Shown here piece after piece: positions 1 through 6,040 of a DNA stretch of 6,102 bases (positions within the stretch are counted from its first letter, which is position 1; each line of letters begins with the position of its first letter). The DNA is taken from contig CALDHQ010000026.1 of NCBI GenBank assembly GCA_937894055.1, positions 1 to 6,102 of the forward strand, written 5' to 3'. The stretch is from an uncultured Polymorphobacter sp. Lineage in GTDB: Bacteria > Pseudomonadota > Alphaproteobacteria > Sphingomonadales > Sphingomonadaceae. Both the position numbers and the translations under genes were made by a program. The notes under the pieces were generated by a model that searched no databases, was not told where the DNA came from, and saw only the letters and a program-made list of their open reading frames with translations.

Positions 1-203
1 ATCTGCATGAAGCCGGCGTTCACGCGCTTGGGAAAACTGGTGTGGTGCTCGATCAACGGGCCCTGCACCTCGACCGGCGCGGTGTCGACATCGTCGACCA
101 CCTGCACCGCGTGCGGGTTGCCCATCGACAGCACGGCGACCTCGACCGGCGCGCCGTCCGGCAGGCCGAGCAGCTCGTCCCAGTTGCGAAGGGAGATGGC
201 GTC
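1..203 (-). CDS. dapF: Diaminopimelate epimerase (DapF), internal fragment
   Basis: Reading the minus strand from 203 down to the window edge gives an open frame with the DapF signatures [25 protein letters not shown] and [11 protein letters not shown]. These match the start of the second half of the enzyme that interconverts LL- and meso-diaminopimelate for lysine and peptidoglycan synthesis. Only about 67 residues are present. The first catalytic Cys region (the CGNGAR-type motif) should lie upstream, beyond 203, and is absent. The second catalytic Cys (the GSG/GTGACA region) would lie off the left edge. The wording of the motifs resembles betaproteobacterial (Comamonadaceae-like) or gammaproteobacterial DapF more than alphaproteobacterial DapF, so the piece looks foreign to the rest of the window. 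Upstream of 203 the frame stays open but becomes Ala/Gly-rich sequence without DapF similarity. I read it as a broken gene or one side of an artificial join. The family call is firm; the taxonomic reading is recalled similarity, not a search. Confidence 0.75.
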
Positions 204-372
204 CGCGCCGCCCACCGCCGCCGCTAATGGCGCGTCCGCGGACGCCCGCCCCGCGCCGCCCCCCGAGGCGACCCCCGAAGCCGCGACGGGCGCCGAGGCG
301 CCGCCCAAGGGCCGCGTGCCGGGGTTCCGCCGCATGACCGGCGTGACCGCCCTGGCCGTGCTCGAGGGGCGT
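204..372. other. GC-rich low-complexity junction segment
   Basis: This stretch is almost all G and C and is open in more than one frame on both strands. The plus frame that continues into the dehydrogenase reads as Ala/Pro-rich linker (for example [18 protein letters not shown]), and the minus frame that continues DapF reads as Ala/Gly-rich sequence. Neither resembles the part of DapF or of a short-chain dehydrogenase expected at this position. An ATG at 196 with a purine-rich AAGGGAG just before it, and an ATG at 334, could formally start the plus frame, but neither supplies a nucleotide-binding domain. The segment may be a third sequence inserted between two unrelated gene pieces, or the product of an assembly error. 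Its origin is not recognised. Confidence 0.5.
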
Positions 373-870
373 GTGCTGGCCGAGGGCAGTGTCGAGGCGC
401 TGACCGAAGACCGCTTCGATTTCATCATGACGCTCAACATCAAGGGCATGTGGATGACGATCAAGCACGTGCTGCCGGTGATGCGCGCGCAGGGCGGCGG
501 CGCCATCATCAACATTTCGTCGCTGGCGTCATTGGCGCCGGCGGGCATCATCGCCTATGAATTGTCGAAGGCCGCGGTCAACAAGCTGACCACCAGCGTC
601 GCGGCGCAAAATGCCCGCGACCAGATCCGCTGCAACGCCATTCTGCCGGGGCTGATCGATACGCCGATGGCAATTCAGGGCTGGGCTGGCATGACTGGCG
701 AGGCGCAGGCGGAGCTGCGCCGGAAGCGCAACGCGCGCGTGCCGATGGGGCATATGGGCACCGCCTGGGATGTCGCGCACGCGGCGCTGTGGCTGGCGTC
801 GGATGATGCGCGCTTTGTGACCGGCGCGCTGTTGCCCGTCGATGGCGGGCAGTCGGTGCGGGTGGGTTAG
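373..870 (+). CDS. Short-chain dehydrogenase/reductase, N-terminally truncated
   Basis: About 165 residues match the C-terminal two thirds of classical SDR oxidoreductases, NAD(P)-dependent cytosolic enzymes of about 250 residues that oxidise alcohols or reduce ketones. Visible in order are the LNIKG segment holding the structural Asn (near 438), NISS with the active-site Ser (near 511-522), YELSK with the catalytic Tyr and Lys (556-570), LPGLIDTPM after the Tyr-Lys motif, and the closing [11 protein letters not shown]. The Rossmann-fold glycine motif (TGxxxGIG) and NNAG that should precede this are missing; the open frame instead continues upstream to the window edge through low-complexity and anti-dapF sequence. 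As it stands the protein could not bind cofactor. The nearest in-frame ATG is at 334 and the open frame reaches back to an ATG at 7, but neither start is convincing. The substrate cannot be told from sequence. The gene ends convergently with the HD-domain gene, sharing bases 867-870. Confidence 0.8.
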   Translation: MLAEGSVEALTEDRFDFIMTLNIKGMWMTIKHVLPVMRAQGGGAIINISSLASLAPAGIIAYELSKAAVNKLTTSVAAQNARDQIRCNAILPGLIDTPMAIQGWAGMTGEAQAELRRKRNARVPMGHMGTAWDVAHAALWLASDDARFVTGALLPVDGGQSVRVG

Positions 871-1487
871 CCGCGCGCGGCGTAGGCCTTGTCGAATGCG
901 GCTTCAAGCTGGGCGTTGGTGCCGCGGACGCCGTCGATGACCTGTTTGGCCCAGTCGAAATAGGCGCGACGCCGGTCAATCGACCAGTCGTGCGGCGGCG
1001 TGCTGGCGAGGTCGCGCAAATTGGCGACCTTGTCGGCCAGCTTGACCAGCTTGGCGCGCGGCGAGGCCTTGGCGGCGTGTTCGATCTGCAGCAGCTTGCG
1101 GTCGGCCTTGGCGAGCGATTTGTCGTCGGTGACCTCCATCACGACATCGGCGATTTCGGTGCCGAAGGTGCTTTGCAGTTCGGCGTAGGTGGTTTCGGTA
1201 TCCTCGATGGTGTCGTGCAGGATCGCGGCGCAAAGTACCACCGCATCGGATACGCCGCCTTCGCTGATCAGGATGTGCGCGAGCGCGATCGGGTGGTTGA
1301 TGTAGGGCGACGCGTCCTTGTCCTTGCGGCGCTGGTCGCGGTGCTTGTGCGCGGCAAACGCCAGCGCGTGGATCAGGCGGCGGGCTTCGCCGAACGAATG
1401 GGTGATGGCGGGATTGGTCATGGCCAGAATACTGCTTTCTTGTTGGGATACCGCATCATAGCCGGCGGGGGTGTCATTCGGGGTCAT
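867..1487 (-). CDS. Stand-alone HD-domain (p)ppGpp hydrolase, MESH1 type
   Basis: This 206-residue protein is a small alarmone hydrolase that would remove the 3'-pyrophosphate of ppGpp in the cytosol. There is no synthetase, TGS or ACT domain, unlike full-length Rel/SpoT. The metal-site residues fall where human MESH1 has them: H65 in INHP, H91-D92 in ILHDTIED with E95-D96, and D152 in KLADK. The spacings H-to-H of 26 and D-to-D of 60 equal those of MESH1 (H35, H61-D62, D122). RRKD at 53-56 and the tail GTNAQLEAAF also match. Metazoan MESH1 also acts as an NADPH phosphatase, so that activity is possible. The start at 1487 lies 14 bases after the WYL regulator stop and has a weak GGAA about 8 bases upstream. 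An in-frame ATG at 1421 would give 184 residues, closer to the family's usual length, but has no better ribosome site. Operonic spacing makes the longer form slightly preferable; a third ATG at 1604 would overlap the regulator and is unlikely. Confidence 0.9.
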   Translation of the reverse strand: MTPNDTPAGYDAVSQQESSILAMTNPAITHSFGEARRLIHALAFAAHKHRDQRRKDKDASPYINHPIALAHILISEGGVSDAVVLCAAILHDTIEDTETTYAELQSTFGTEIADVVMEVTDDKSLAKADRKLLQIEHAAKASPRAKLVKLADKVANLRDLASTPPHDWSIDRRRAYFDWAKQVIDGVRGTNAQLEAAFDKAYAARG

Positions 1488-1501
1488 GGTCAGGGTTCCA
1501 G

Positions 1502-2488
1502 TCAGGGTAGCGCCGGCCAGGCGGGCATTAGTGCGGGCAGCAGATCGCGCAGCGCGGCGGGTTCGAGGACTTCGACGGCATCGCCCCAGCTCATCAGATG
1601 CCACGCCATTTCGAGCAGGCCGCCGGCATGGAAGCGCACCACCAGCCGGCCTTCGGCGTCGGTCTCGCTGGTCTGGCTCGGGTGGAACTGGAACTGGCGG
1701 GCGATGGCGGCGGCGGCGGCAGTGAAGCGCCAGACGACATCGACGGGGGCCTCCTCGAAAACGCCGAACGACGGCGCAACAAAGGCGCGCAAATCGAAAC
1801 CGGGGTCGCGGACGAAGCTTTCGCCGGTCAGCCGCAGCCGTGAAATCTGCGGCAGGCTGTAGAAGCGCACCGTCGCGGCGGGGTCGGCATCGTTGATCGC
1901 CACCAGATAGTGGCGGTGGCCATAGAGGAACCCCAGCGGCCGCACGGTGCGCGTCGCGGTGGTGCCACTGCCGCGCCCGGCATAGCTGAAACTGACCTTG
2001 CGGCAGGCTTTGACGGCGCCGCGCAACGTCGCAAACAGCGCCGGGGCAATCGCCGGGCGCGGGCCGGGGCGCAGCGCGATGCCTTCGGCTTCGGCGAGCG
2101 CGCCGAGGTCGGGTTCGATGCGGCGCATCAGTTCGGCGGCAATCGACGCGCGGATCTTGGACGCCAGCCCGCGCAGTTCGTCGGCGGCTTCGATCAGATT
2201 GTCGGCGGTCATCCGTGTCGCGGCGATTTCGATCGTCGCAAGGTCATCGGCGGTAATGCCGAGCAGCGGGCGCGTGGCGGGTGTCGACAGCCGCCAGCGT
2301 TTCGAGCGGTCGTTTGACGGCACTTCGTCGGCCTGCGGGAACACGCGCAGCACCGCGTCGCGCATGCGGATGGCAGTGCGGCGGCTGACTTCGAAGCGTG
2401 TTTCGATGTCGGTCAGCGTCAGCCCGCCGCGCGCGGCCTGCATTTCAAGTGCGAGCTGGATTAGCCGGTCGGCGCGTGCATAGCGCAT
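1502..2488 (-). CDS. WYL-domain HTH transcriptional regulator (YafY-like)
   Basis: The 328-residue product has the usual layout of WYL regulators. An N-terminal winged helix-turn-helix spans about residues 5-68, with recognition helix SRRTAIRMRDAV at 35-46. A helical linker follows, then a WYL ligand-sensing domain at about 152-225 (RTVRPLGFLYGHRHYLVAI, then RFYSLPQISRLRL) and a C-terminal WCX dimerisation region at about 243-320. The name-giving W-Y-L is H-Y-L here (residues 193-195), a common variant. WYL domains bind small ligands or nucleic acid in several families, and the ligand here is unknown. An alternative ATG at 2518 would add ten residues, but its GAAGAGGA purine tract abuts the start codon. 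The ATG at 2488 has a G-rich stretch about 7 bases upstream and begins with MRYARADRL, typical for the family. It is transcribed away from the nitronate monooxygenase gene and is followed 14 bases later by the alarmone hydrolase. Residues 256-261 are a short polyalanine tract from a GGC-type repeat. Confidence 0.9.
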   Translation of the reverse strand: MRYARADRLIQLALEMQAARGGLTLTDIETRFEVSRRTAIRMRDAVLRVFPQADEVPSNDRSKRWRLSTPATRPLLGITADDLATIEIAATRMTADNLIEAADELRGLASKIRASIAAELMRRIEPDLGALAEAEGIALRPGPRPAIAPALFATLRGAVKACRKVSFSYAGRGSGTTATRTVRPLGFLYGHRHYLVAINDADPAATVRFYSLPQISRLRLTGESFVRDPGFDLRAFVAPSFGVFEEAPVDVVWRFTAAAAAIARQFQFHPSQTSETDAEGRLVVRFHAGGLLEMAWHLMSWGDAVEVLEPAALRDLLPALMPAWPALP

Positions 2489-2547
2489 GGTTTGCCCCCG
2501 TTCGCCGCAATATGTCATTCCTCTTCAAGGCTTTGGCTGGTTTTGCA

Positions 2548-2573
2548 AGCGCCGTTACATCCACAACGGCGCT
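2548..2573. promoter_or_regulatory. 9+9 bp inverted repeat, candidate operator
   Basis: AGCGCCGTT, an 8-base spacer (ACATCCAC) and AACGGCGCT form a perfect 9-bp dyad. It sits 59 bases from the WYL regulator start and 64 bases from the nitronate monooxygenase start, in the 149-base divergent intergenic region. A dyad in this position is where an autoregulating divergent regulator would bind, though it could also be a hairpin in the leader of either transcript. It lacks a following T-tract, so it is not a typical intrinsic terminator. No clear sigma-70 boxes with correct spacing are visible around it. Assignment to the WYL protein is inference. Confidence 0.45.
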
Positions 2574-2624
2574 ATGGTTGCCTCCACGGGCGGACTGCCG
2601 CATGAAGGCTGCAAACAAGCCTTT

Positions 2625-2630
2625 GGGAGA
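2625..2630 (+). promoter_or_regulatory. Ribosome binding site of the nitronate monooxygenase gene
   Basis: GGGAGA lies 7 bases before the ATG at 2638. This decides the start in favour of 2638 over the in-frame ATG at 2602 and the much longer upstream frame beginning at 2398, both of which extend into the regulator side without added domain similarity. Confidence 0.7.
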
Positions 2631-2637
2631 TTCGACG

Positions 2638-3789
2638 ATGAAGTCACCGATTTGCGAGATGCTGGGCATCGACTTTCCGCTGCTGGCGTTCAGCCATTGC
2701 CGCGATGTGGTGGCGGCGGTCAGCAAGGCGGGCGGCTTCGGCGTGTTCGGTGCGACCGGCCACACGCCCGAAAGCATCGAAGTCGAACTCGCGTGGATCG
2801 ATGCACATTGCGGCGGCAAGCCCTACGGCCTCGACGTGCTGATCCCCGAAAACCTCGTCACTGGCGGCGCCAAGGGGCTGACCTCGCGCGGGCTGGCCGA
2901 GAAAATCCCGCAGGGCCACCGCGATTTCGTCGATGACCTGCTGAGCCGCAACGGCGTGACGCCGCCGCCGCGCAACGAGCGTGCAGCCGGCGAGCCCGCC
3001 AAGGACAGCGCACCGCCGTTCGATCCGACCAACGCGCTGGCGCTGCTCGAAGTCGCGTTCCGCCATCCGATCAAGCTGATCGCCAACGCGCTCGGCGTGC
3101 CGCCCAAGGCGATGCTCGACATGGGCAAGAAGCACGGCGTGCCGGTCGCGGCGCTGGTCGGCGCCAAGGAACACGCCATCCGCCAGGTCGAAGCCGGGGT
3201 TGACATTCTGGTCGTGCAGGGCGGCGAGGCCGGTGGCCATTGCGGCGAAGTCTCGACCTTGGTGCTGGTGCCCGAAGTGCTAGGCGCATTGAAGGCAATC
3301 GGCAGCAAGACGCCGGTGCTGGCGGCGGGCGGCATCATGAACGGCCGCCAGATGGCGGGCTGCATGGCGATGGGCGCGGCGGGCGTATGGACCGGCTCGG
3401 TCTGGCTCGCCACCACCGAATCCGAAACCAGCGAGATCTTCCGCGAAAAGATGGTCGCCGCCACCTCGCGCGACACCGTGCGGTCGAAGGGCCGCACCGG
3501 CAAGCCGTCGCGCCAGCTGAAATCGGGCTGGACGCAGGCGTGGGACGGCCCCGACAGCCCCGGCGCGCTGCCGATGCCGTACCAGACGCTGATCAGCGAA
3601 CGCGCACTGCTGGCGATTGAAAAATCGGCGGCAACGGGCAATCCGGCGGCGCGCGACATGGTGACCTATTTCGTCGGCCAGGGTGTCGGGCTGGTCGATC
3701 AGGTGAAGTCGGCAGGGCAGGTCGTGCAAGAGTTCAAGGAGAACTTCGTTGCGGCGTACGAGGATATGACGGCGCTGTTCGCCGACTAG
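2638..3789 (+). CDS. Nitronate monooxygenase-like FMN enzyme (NPD family)
   Basis: The 383-residue protein has the TIM-barrel fold of the nitronate monooxygenase/2-nitropropane dioxygenase family. These are cytosolic FMN enzymes that oxidise alkyl nitronates, such as the toxin propionate-3-nitronate, to carbonyl compounds and nitrite. Visible features are the barrel start GIDFPLLAFSHCRDVVAAVS near 10-29 with AGGFGVFGATG after it, the active-site motif GGEAGGH at 195-201 with the catalytic-type H201, the FMN-phosphate motif AAGGI at 229-233, and MGAAGVWTGSVWL at 245-257. An insert of about 25 residues rich in Pro, Arg and Glu follows residue 105, and a long helical tail (GQGVGLVDQVKSAGQVVQEF) closes the protein. 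FabK-type enoyl-ACP reductases and uncharacterised relatives share this fold, so the true substrate is open. The gene is divergent from the WYL regulator and could be its target. It faces the YCII operon, with a 176-base gap after its stop. Confidence 0.88.
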   Translation: MKSPICEMLGIDFPLLAFSHCRDVVAAVSKAGGFGVFGATGHTPESIEVELAWIDAHCGGKPYGLDVLIPENLVTGGAKGLTSRGLAEKIPQGHRDFVDDLLSRNGVTPPPRNERAAGEPAKDSAPPFDPTNALALLEVAFRHPIKLIANALGVPPKAMLDMGKKHGVPVAALVGAKEHAIRQVEAGVDILVVQGGEAGGHCGEVSTLVLVPEVLGALKAIGSKTPVLAAGGIMNGRQMAGCMAMGAAGVWTGSVWLATTESETSEIFREKMVAATSRDTVRSKGRTGKPSRQLKSGWTQAWDGPDSPGALPMPYQTLISERALLAIEKSAATGNPAARDMVTYFVGQGVGLVDQVKSAGQVVQEFKENFVAAYEDMTALFAD

Positions 3790-3894
3790 CGGCGGCTGAG
3801 CAAATCAACGTCGCTCGGGATCAGCACGCTGGGGGGTTATGAACCGATCGAGACCGGGTCGGCCATAGACCCTCAACCAGCGCCGCCGGCTGTT

Positions 3895-3922
3895 CGGCCA
3901 GCATCGGCCAGCATCGGCCAGG
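3895..3922. repeat. 10-bp tandem repeat, about 2.8 copies
   Basis: The unit CGGCCAGCAT occurs at 3895-3904 and 3905-3914, and 7 of its 10 bases recur at 3915-3921 (CGGCCAG). It lies in the non-coding gap between the nitronate monooxygenase stop and the convergent YCII gene. It is most simply read as slippage of a short GC-rich unit, although three helically phased copies could also be a binding site. Confidence 0.7.
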
Positions 3923-3932
3923 TCGAGCTTGC

Positions 3933-3953
3933 CGCGATATCGAACATATCGCG
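3933..3953. terminator. 8-bp hairpin between convergent genes, possible terminator
   Basis: CGCGATAT, loop CGAAC, and ATATCGCG form a perfect 8-bp stem with a 5-base loop. It is 13 bases beyond the YCII stop on the minus strand and about 145 bases beyond the nitronate monooxygenase stop. The position suits transcription ending for the minus-strand operon, but there is no T-tract on either side, so Rho-independent termination is not assured. It may instead protect 3' ends or bind a protein. Confidence 0.4.
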
Positions 3954-3965
3954 CCAGACGACGCA

Positions 3966-4346
3966 CTAGATCCGGCGCGACGCTTCGGCAACGGGGGCGT
4001 CGAACGGGCGGATTTCGATCACACTGGGTCCAGGCATCGGGTTGGGGCAGCGCTTGACCCACGCGACCGCCTCGTCGATGTCGCGCACCTCCCACAGCCA
4101 GAAGCCGGCGACCTGTTCGCGCGCGGGTGCGAACGGCCCGGCGATGACAGTGCGCGCGGCGCCTTCGAACACGACGCGCCTACCATGCGTGCTGGGAGTT
4201 AACCCCGCGCCCATTACAAGGACGCCCGCAGCGGCGAGCTCGTCGTTGAACTGCCCCATCGCTGCCATCATCGTTGCCGTCCATTCGGGCGGTGTTGACC
4301 CGGTCTCGCTGGCCTCGGTCGCCTTTACCATCACCAGCACGCGCAT
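3966..4346 (-). CDS. YCII/DGPF-type domain protein
   Basis: This 126-residue protein belongs to the YCII-related family, small alpha/beta ferredoxin-like proteins often called DGPF-domain proteins. They are usually encoded beside VOC, SRPBCC or sigma-factor genes, and their reaction is not established. Recognisable parts are the first strand MRVLVMVKA, helix and turn FNDELAAAGVLVMGAGL at 33-49, the signature at 68-78, strand AGFWLWEV, helix DIDEAVAWV and closing IEIRPF. The signature reads AGPFAPAREQ where most relatives have DGPFAEAKEQ, so the conserved Asp is Ala69 and the following Glu is Pro74. This suggests altered or lost activity. Its ATG overlaps the stop of the SRPBCC gene by one base (TGATG), so it is the last gene of the operon and is probably translated by re-initiation. 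Bases 3790-3965 after it hold no gene. Confidence 0.88.
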   Translation of the reverse strand: MRVLVMVKATEASETGSTPPEWTATMMAAMGQFNDELAAAGVLVMGAGLTPSTHGRRVVFEGAARTVIAGPFAPAREQVAGFWLWEVRDIDEAVAWVKRCPNPMPGPSVIEIRPFDAPVAEASRRI

Positions 4347-4798
4347 CAGCCGGCCTCGACCAACTGGGCAAGCTGCGCCGCTGCGGCACCCCAGCCGGCT
4401 TCGAAGCCCATTTCCTTGTGCTGCGCGCAGCTTTCCGCGGTCCAGTGGCGGGCGCGCGCGGTGTAGCGCGTGCCGTCGCCTTCGGGTGCGATTTCCCAGA
4501 TGCCGACCATGAACGGCCCGGCGGGCACCCAGCCCGCCGTGAAGGCATCGGTCGACACCCAGCGCTTGCCCGGCACGAACTCAAGCACGATGCCGTCATT
4601 GGGCATGACTTCGCCGTCGGGCCCGAGCATTTCCATCGCCGAGCGGCCGCCGGCGCGCCATTCGACATCGATGATGCGCATCCGCCACGGCCTGGGGCAC
4701 CACCATTCCTCGATACGCTCGACCATCGCATGCCAGACCTTGGCCGGCGGCGCGGCGATATAGCGGGTGACCGTCAGTTCATGGGCGGCCTGCGTCAT
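4346..4798 (-). CDS. SRPBCC / AHSA1-like START-fold protein
   Basis: The 150-residue product matches the AHSA1 branch of the SRPBCC (Bet v 1/START) superfamily, which forms a helix-grip fold around a hydrophobic cavity for small ligands. Family marks are TRYIAAPPAKVWHAM at 11-25, the double Trp EEWW at 30-33, the WRAGGRSAMEMLGPDG strand pair, PNDGIVLEFVPGKRWVSTDAF, and the C-terminal helix motif MGFEAGWG at 130-137. The ligand or reaction is unknown, and the Hsp90-cochaperone role of eukaryotic Aha1 should not be carried over. The start at 4798 is supported by GGAG (4805-4808) six bases upstream. A longer frame from 4837 would overlap the preceding gene and adds nothing recognisable. One base separates it from the PhnB-like gene upstream, and its stop overlaps the YCII start. 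Confidence 0.9.
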   Translation of the reverse strand: MTQAAHELTVTRYIAAPPAKVWHAMVERIEEWWCPRPWRMRIIDVEWRAGGRSAMEMLGPDGEVMPNDGIVLEFVPGKRWVSTDAFTAGWVPAGPFMVGIWEIAPEGDGTRYTARARHWTAESCAQHKEMGFEAGWGAAAAQLAQLVEAG

Positions 4799-4799
4799 C

Positions 4800-5273
4800 T
4801 CAGTCTCCAGCGAATGCGGCTTCGAGCGCCGCGACATCGAATTTGCGCATCTTCAGCATCGCTGCCATCACCCGCCCGGATTGTTCGGGCGTGCCCGCCG
4901 ACATCAACCGGCCGAGTGCTGCGGGCACGACCTGCCATGACACGCCGAAGCGGTCCTTGAGCCAGCCGCATTGCGACGGGGTGCCGCCACCGGCCAGCAG
5001 CCCGTCCCAATAATGGTCGACCTCGGCCTGGTCGGCGCAGGCAACCGATAGCGAAATCGCCTCGCTATGCCGGAACTGCGGGCCGCCGTTGAGCGCCTGG
5101 AAGCGCTGGCCGCCAAGGCTGAACTCGACCATCAATGCGGTGCCGGCAGGGAAGGGCGCACTGGGGCCGTAACGCGACACCGCGCCGATGCTGCTGTCCG
5201 GAAACAGCGCGGTGTAGAGTCTGGCGGCATCCTCGGCCTCGCCGTTGAACCACAGGCACGGGGTGATGGTCAT
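4800..5273 (-). CDS. PhnB-like VOC protein (3-demethylubiquinone methyltransferase-like domain)
   Basis: This 157-residue protein is a single VOC (glyoxalase/bleomycin-resistance fold) unit of the PhnB type. Markers are ITPCLWFNGEAEDAARLY at 3-20 (the usual start of this family), LGGQRFQALNGGPQF at 53-67, the helix EVDHYWDGLLAGG, and the strand DRFGVSWQVVP at 107-117. A C-terminal helix follows with MLKMRKFDVAALEAAF. Databases often label such proteins 3-demethylubiquinone-9 3-methyltransferase, but there is no SAM-binding Rossmann motif, so methyltransferase activity is not expected. Family members form dimers and their substrates are mostly unknown. The start codon overlaps the stop of the two-domain VOC gene by four bases (ATGA), and its stop lies one base before the SRPBCC start, so it is clearly mid-operon. 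Confidence 0.9.
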   Translation of the reverse strand: MTITPCLWFNGEAEDAARLYTALFPDSSIGAVSRYGPSAPFPAGTALMVEFSLGGQRFQALNGGPQFRHSEAISLSVACADQAEVDHYWDGLLAGGGTPSQCGWLKDRFGVSWQVVPAALGRLMSAGTPEQSGRVMAAMLKMRKFDVAALEAAFAGD

Positions 5274-6040
5274 GCGGTAGCGCGCTTGCCGACCAGCGCG
5301 AAGCTGGCGCCCTGCGGGTCGATGCCGATGATGATGTTGTCATCGCCGGGGACTTCGCTGGGGCCGTGCGCGACGCTGCCGCCGGCGGCAGTAACGCGCG
5401 CCGCTGCGGCATCAATGTCGGGGACGCGGAAGTAATAGGTCCACACCGTCGGCGGGCCGCCAGGCGGGCAGGGTGTAACCGCGCCGATGCCGCCATCGGC
5501 ACGGTTGATGAAGCGGTATTGCCCCAGCGCGCCCATGTCCATCGCGTCGCCCTGCGTCCAGCCGAACTGACCCTGGTAGAATGCCAGTGCACTGCGCTGA
5601 TCGGTTGTCGACAATTCGTTCCAGCTGCAACGGCCGGTCAGGTCGGTCGAGAACGAGGTGCTCTCGCCGTCGCCAACGGGTTGCATGACATAGACCATGC
5701 CGCCCTGCGGATCGGCAACCAGCGCAAATCGGCCGATGCCGGGGACGGCGGTGACCGGCATGTGGATGCTGCCGCCGGCGCCAGTGATGGCCGCCACACT
5801 GGCATCGATATCGTCGACGCCGATATAGCCAAGCCAGACCGGCGGCATCGGCGCGCCCGCGGGCAGCGCCATCAGGCCGGCGACATCGGTGCCGGCCGCT
5901 GCGAACTGCCGATAGTCGTTGGGCGAATTGGCCGCGCCGTGCATCGTCCAGCCAAGCACGGCGCCATAGAATCGTGCAGCGGCGTCAGGATCGGTTGTCA
6001 GCAATTCGTACCAGACGAATTTTCCGTGTGTGCGGGTCAT
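5270..6040 (-). CDS. Two-domain VOC (glyoxalase-fold) family protein
   Basis: The 256-residue protein contains two tandem VOC domains, at about 5-121 and 138-251, clearly an internal duplication. FVWYELLTTD with ARFYGAVLGW in the first half is echoed by CSWNELSTTD with LAFYQGQFGW in the second. Each half ends in a DPQG turn (110-113 and 241-244), and a helix DDIDASVAAITGAGG is matched by PDIDAAAARVTAAGG. This layout is that of the actinobacterial Cfp30B-like and hydroxylase-annotated VOC proteins, whose two halves form one complete barrel. The expected metal-binding His/Glu set of glyoxalase I is not obvious, so neither catalysis nor simple ligand sequestration can be concluded. The start at 6040 has GGGGAG (6049-6054) eight bases upstream. 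It overlaps an upstream open frame by four bases and the PhnB-like gene by four bases, so it is an early but probably not the first gene of the operon. Confidence 0.9.
   Translation of the reverse strand: MTRTHGKFVWYELLTTDPDAAARFYGAVLGWTMHGAANSPNDYRQFAAAGTDVAGLMALPAGAPMPPVWLGYIGVDDIDASVAAITGAGGSIHMPVTAVPGIGRFALVADPQGGMVYVMQPVGDGESTSFSTDLTGRCSWNELSTTDQRSALAFYQGQFGWTQGDAMDMGALGQYRFINRADGGIGAVTPCPPGGPPTVWTYYFRVPDIDAAAARVTAAGGSVAHGPSEVPGDDNIIIGIDPQGASFALVGKRATA

Noticed and set aside
188..198. Ribosome-site-like AAGGGAG followed by ATG at 196
   Set aside because: It falls inside the dapF coding piece on the other strand, and the protein it would start is a low-complexity leader fused to half an SDR, so it is probably chance.
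1704..1722. GGC-type trinucleotide run
   Set aside because: It encodes a short alanine tract within the WYL protein; a simple GC-rich codon run, not a separate repeat element.
990..1862. 290-residue plus-strand open frame
   Set aside because: It lies antisense to the hydrolase and WYL genes, spans both, and reads as Arg/Gly-rich sequence with no family resemblance. High GC with biased third positions opens such frames.
2398..2637. 80-residue N-terminal extension of the nitronate monooxygenase
   Set aside because: It would overlap the regulator gene, adds Arg/Ala-rich sequence unlike the family, and the ribosome site supports 2638.
2823..3659. 278-residue minus-strand open frame opposite the nitronate monooxygenase
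   Set aside because: Ser/Pro/Ala-rich shadow of a clearly real gene, with no motif of its own.
3805..4095. 96-residue minus-strand frame crossing the convergent gap
   Set aside because: It overlaps the YCII gene in another frame and has no recognisable content.
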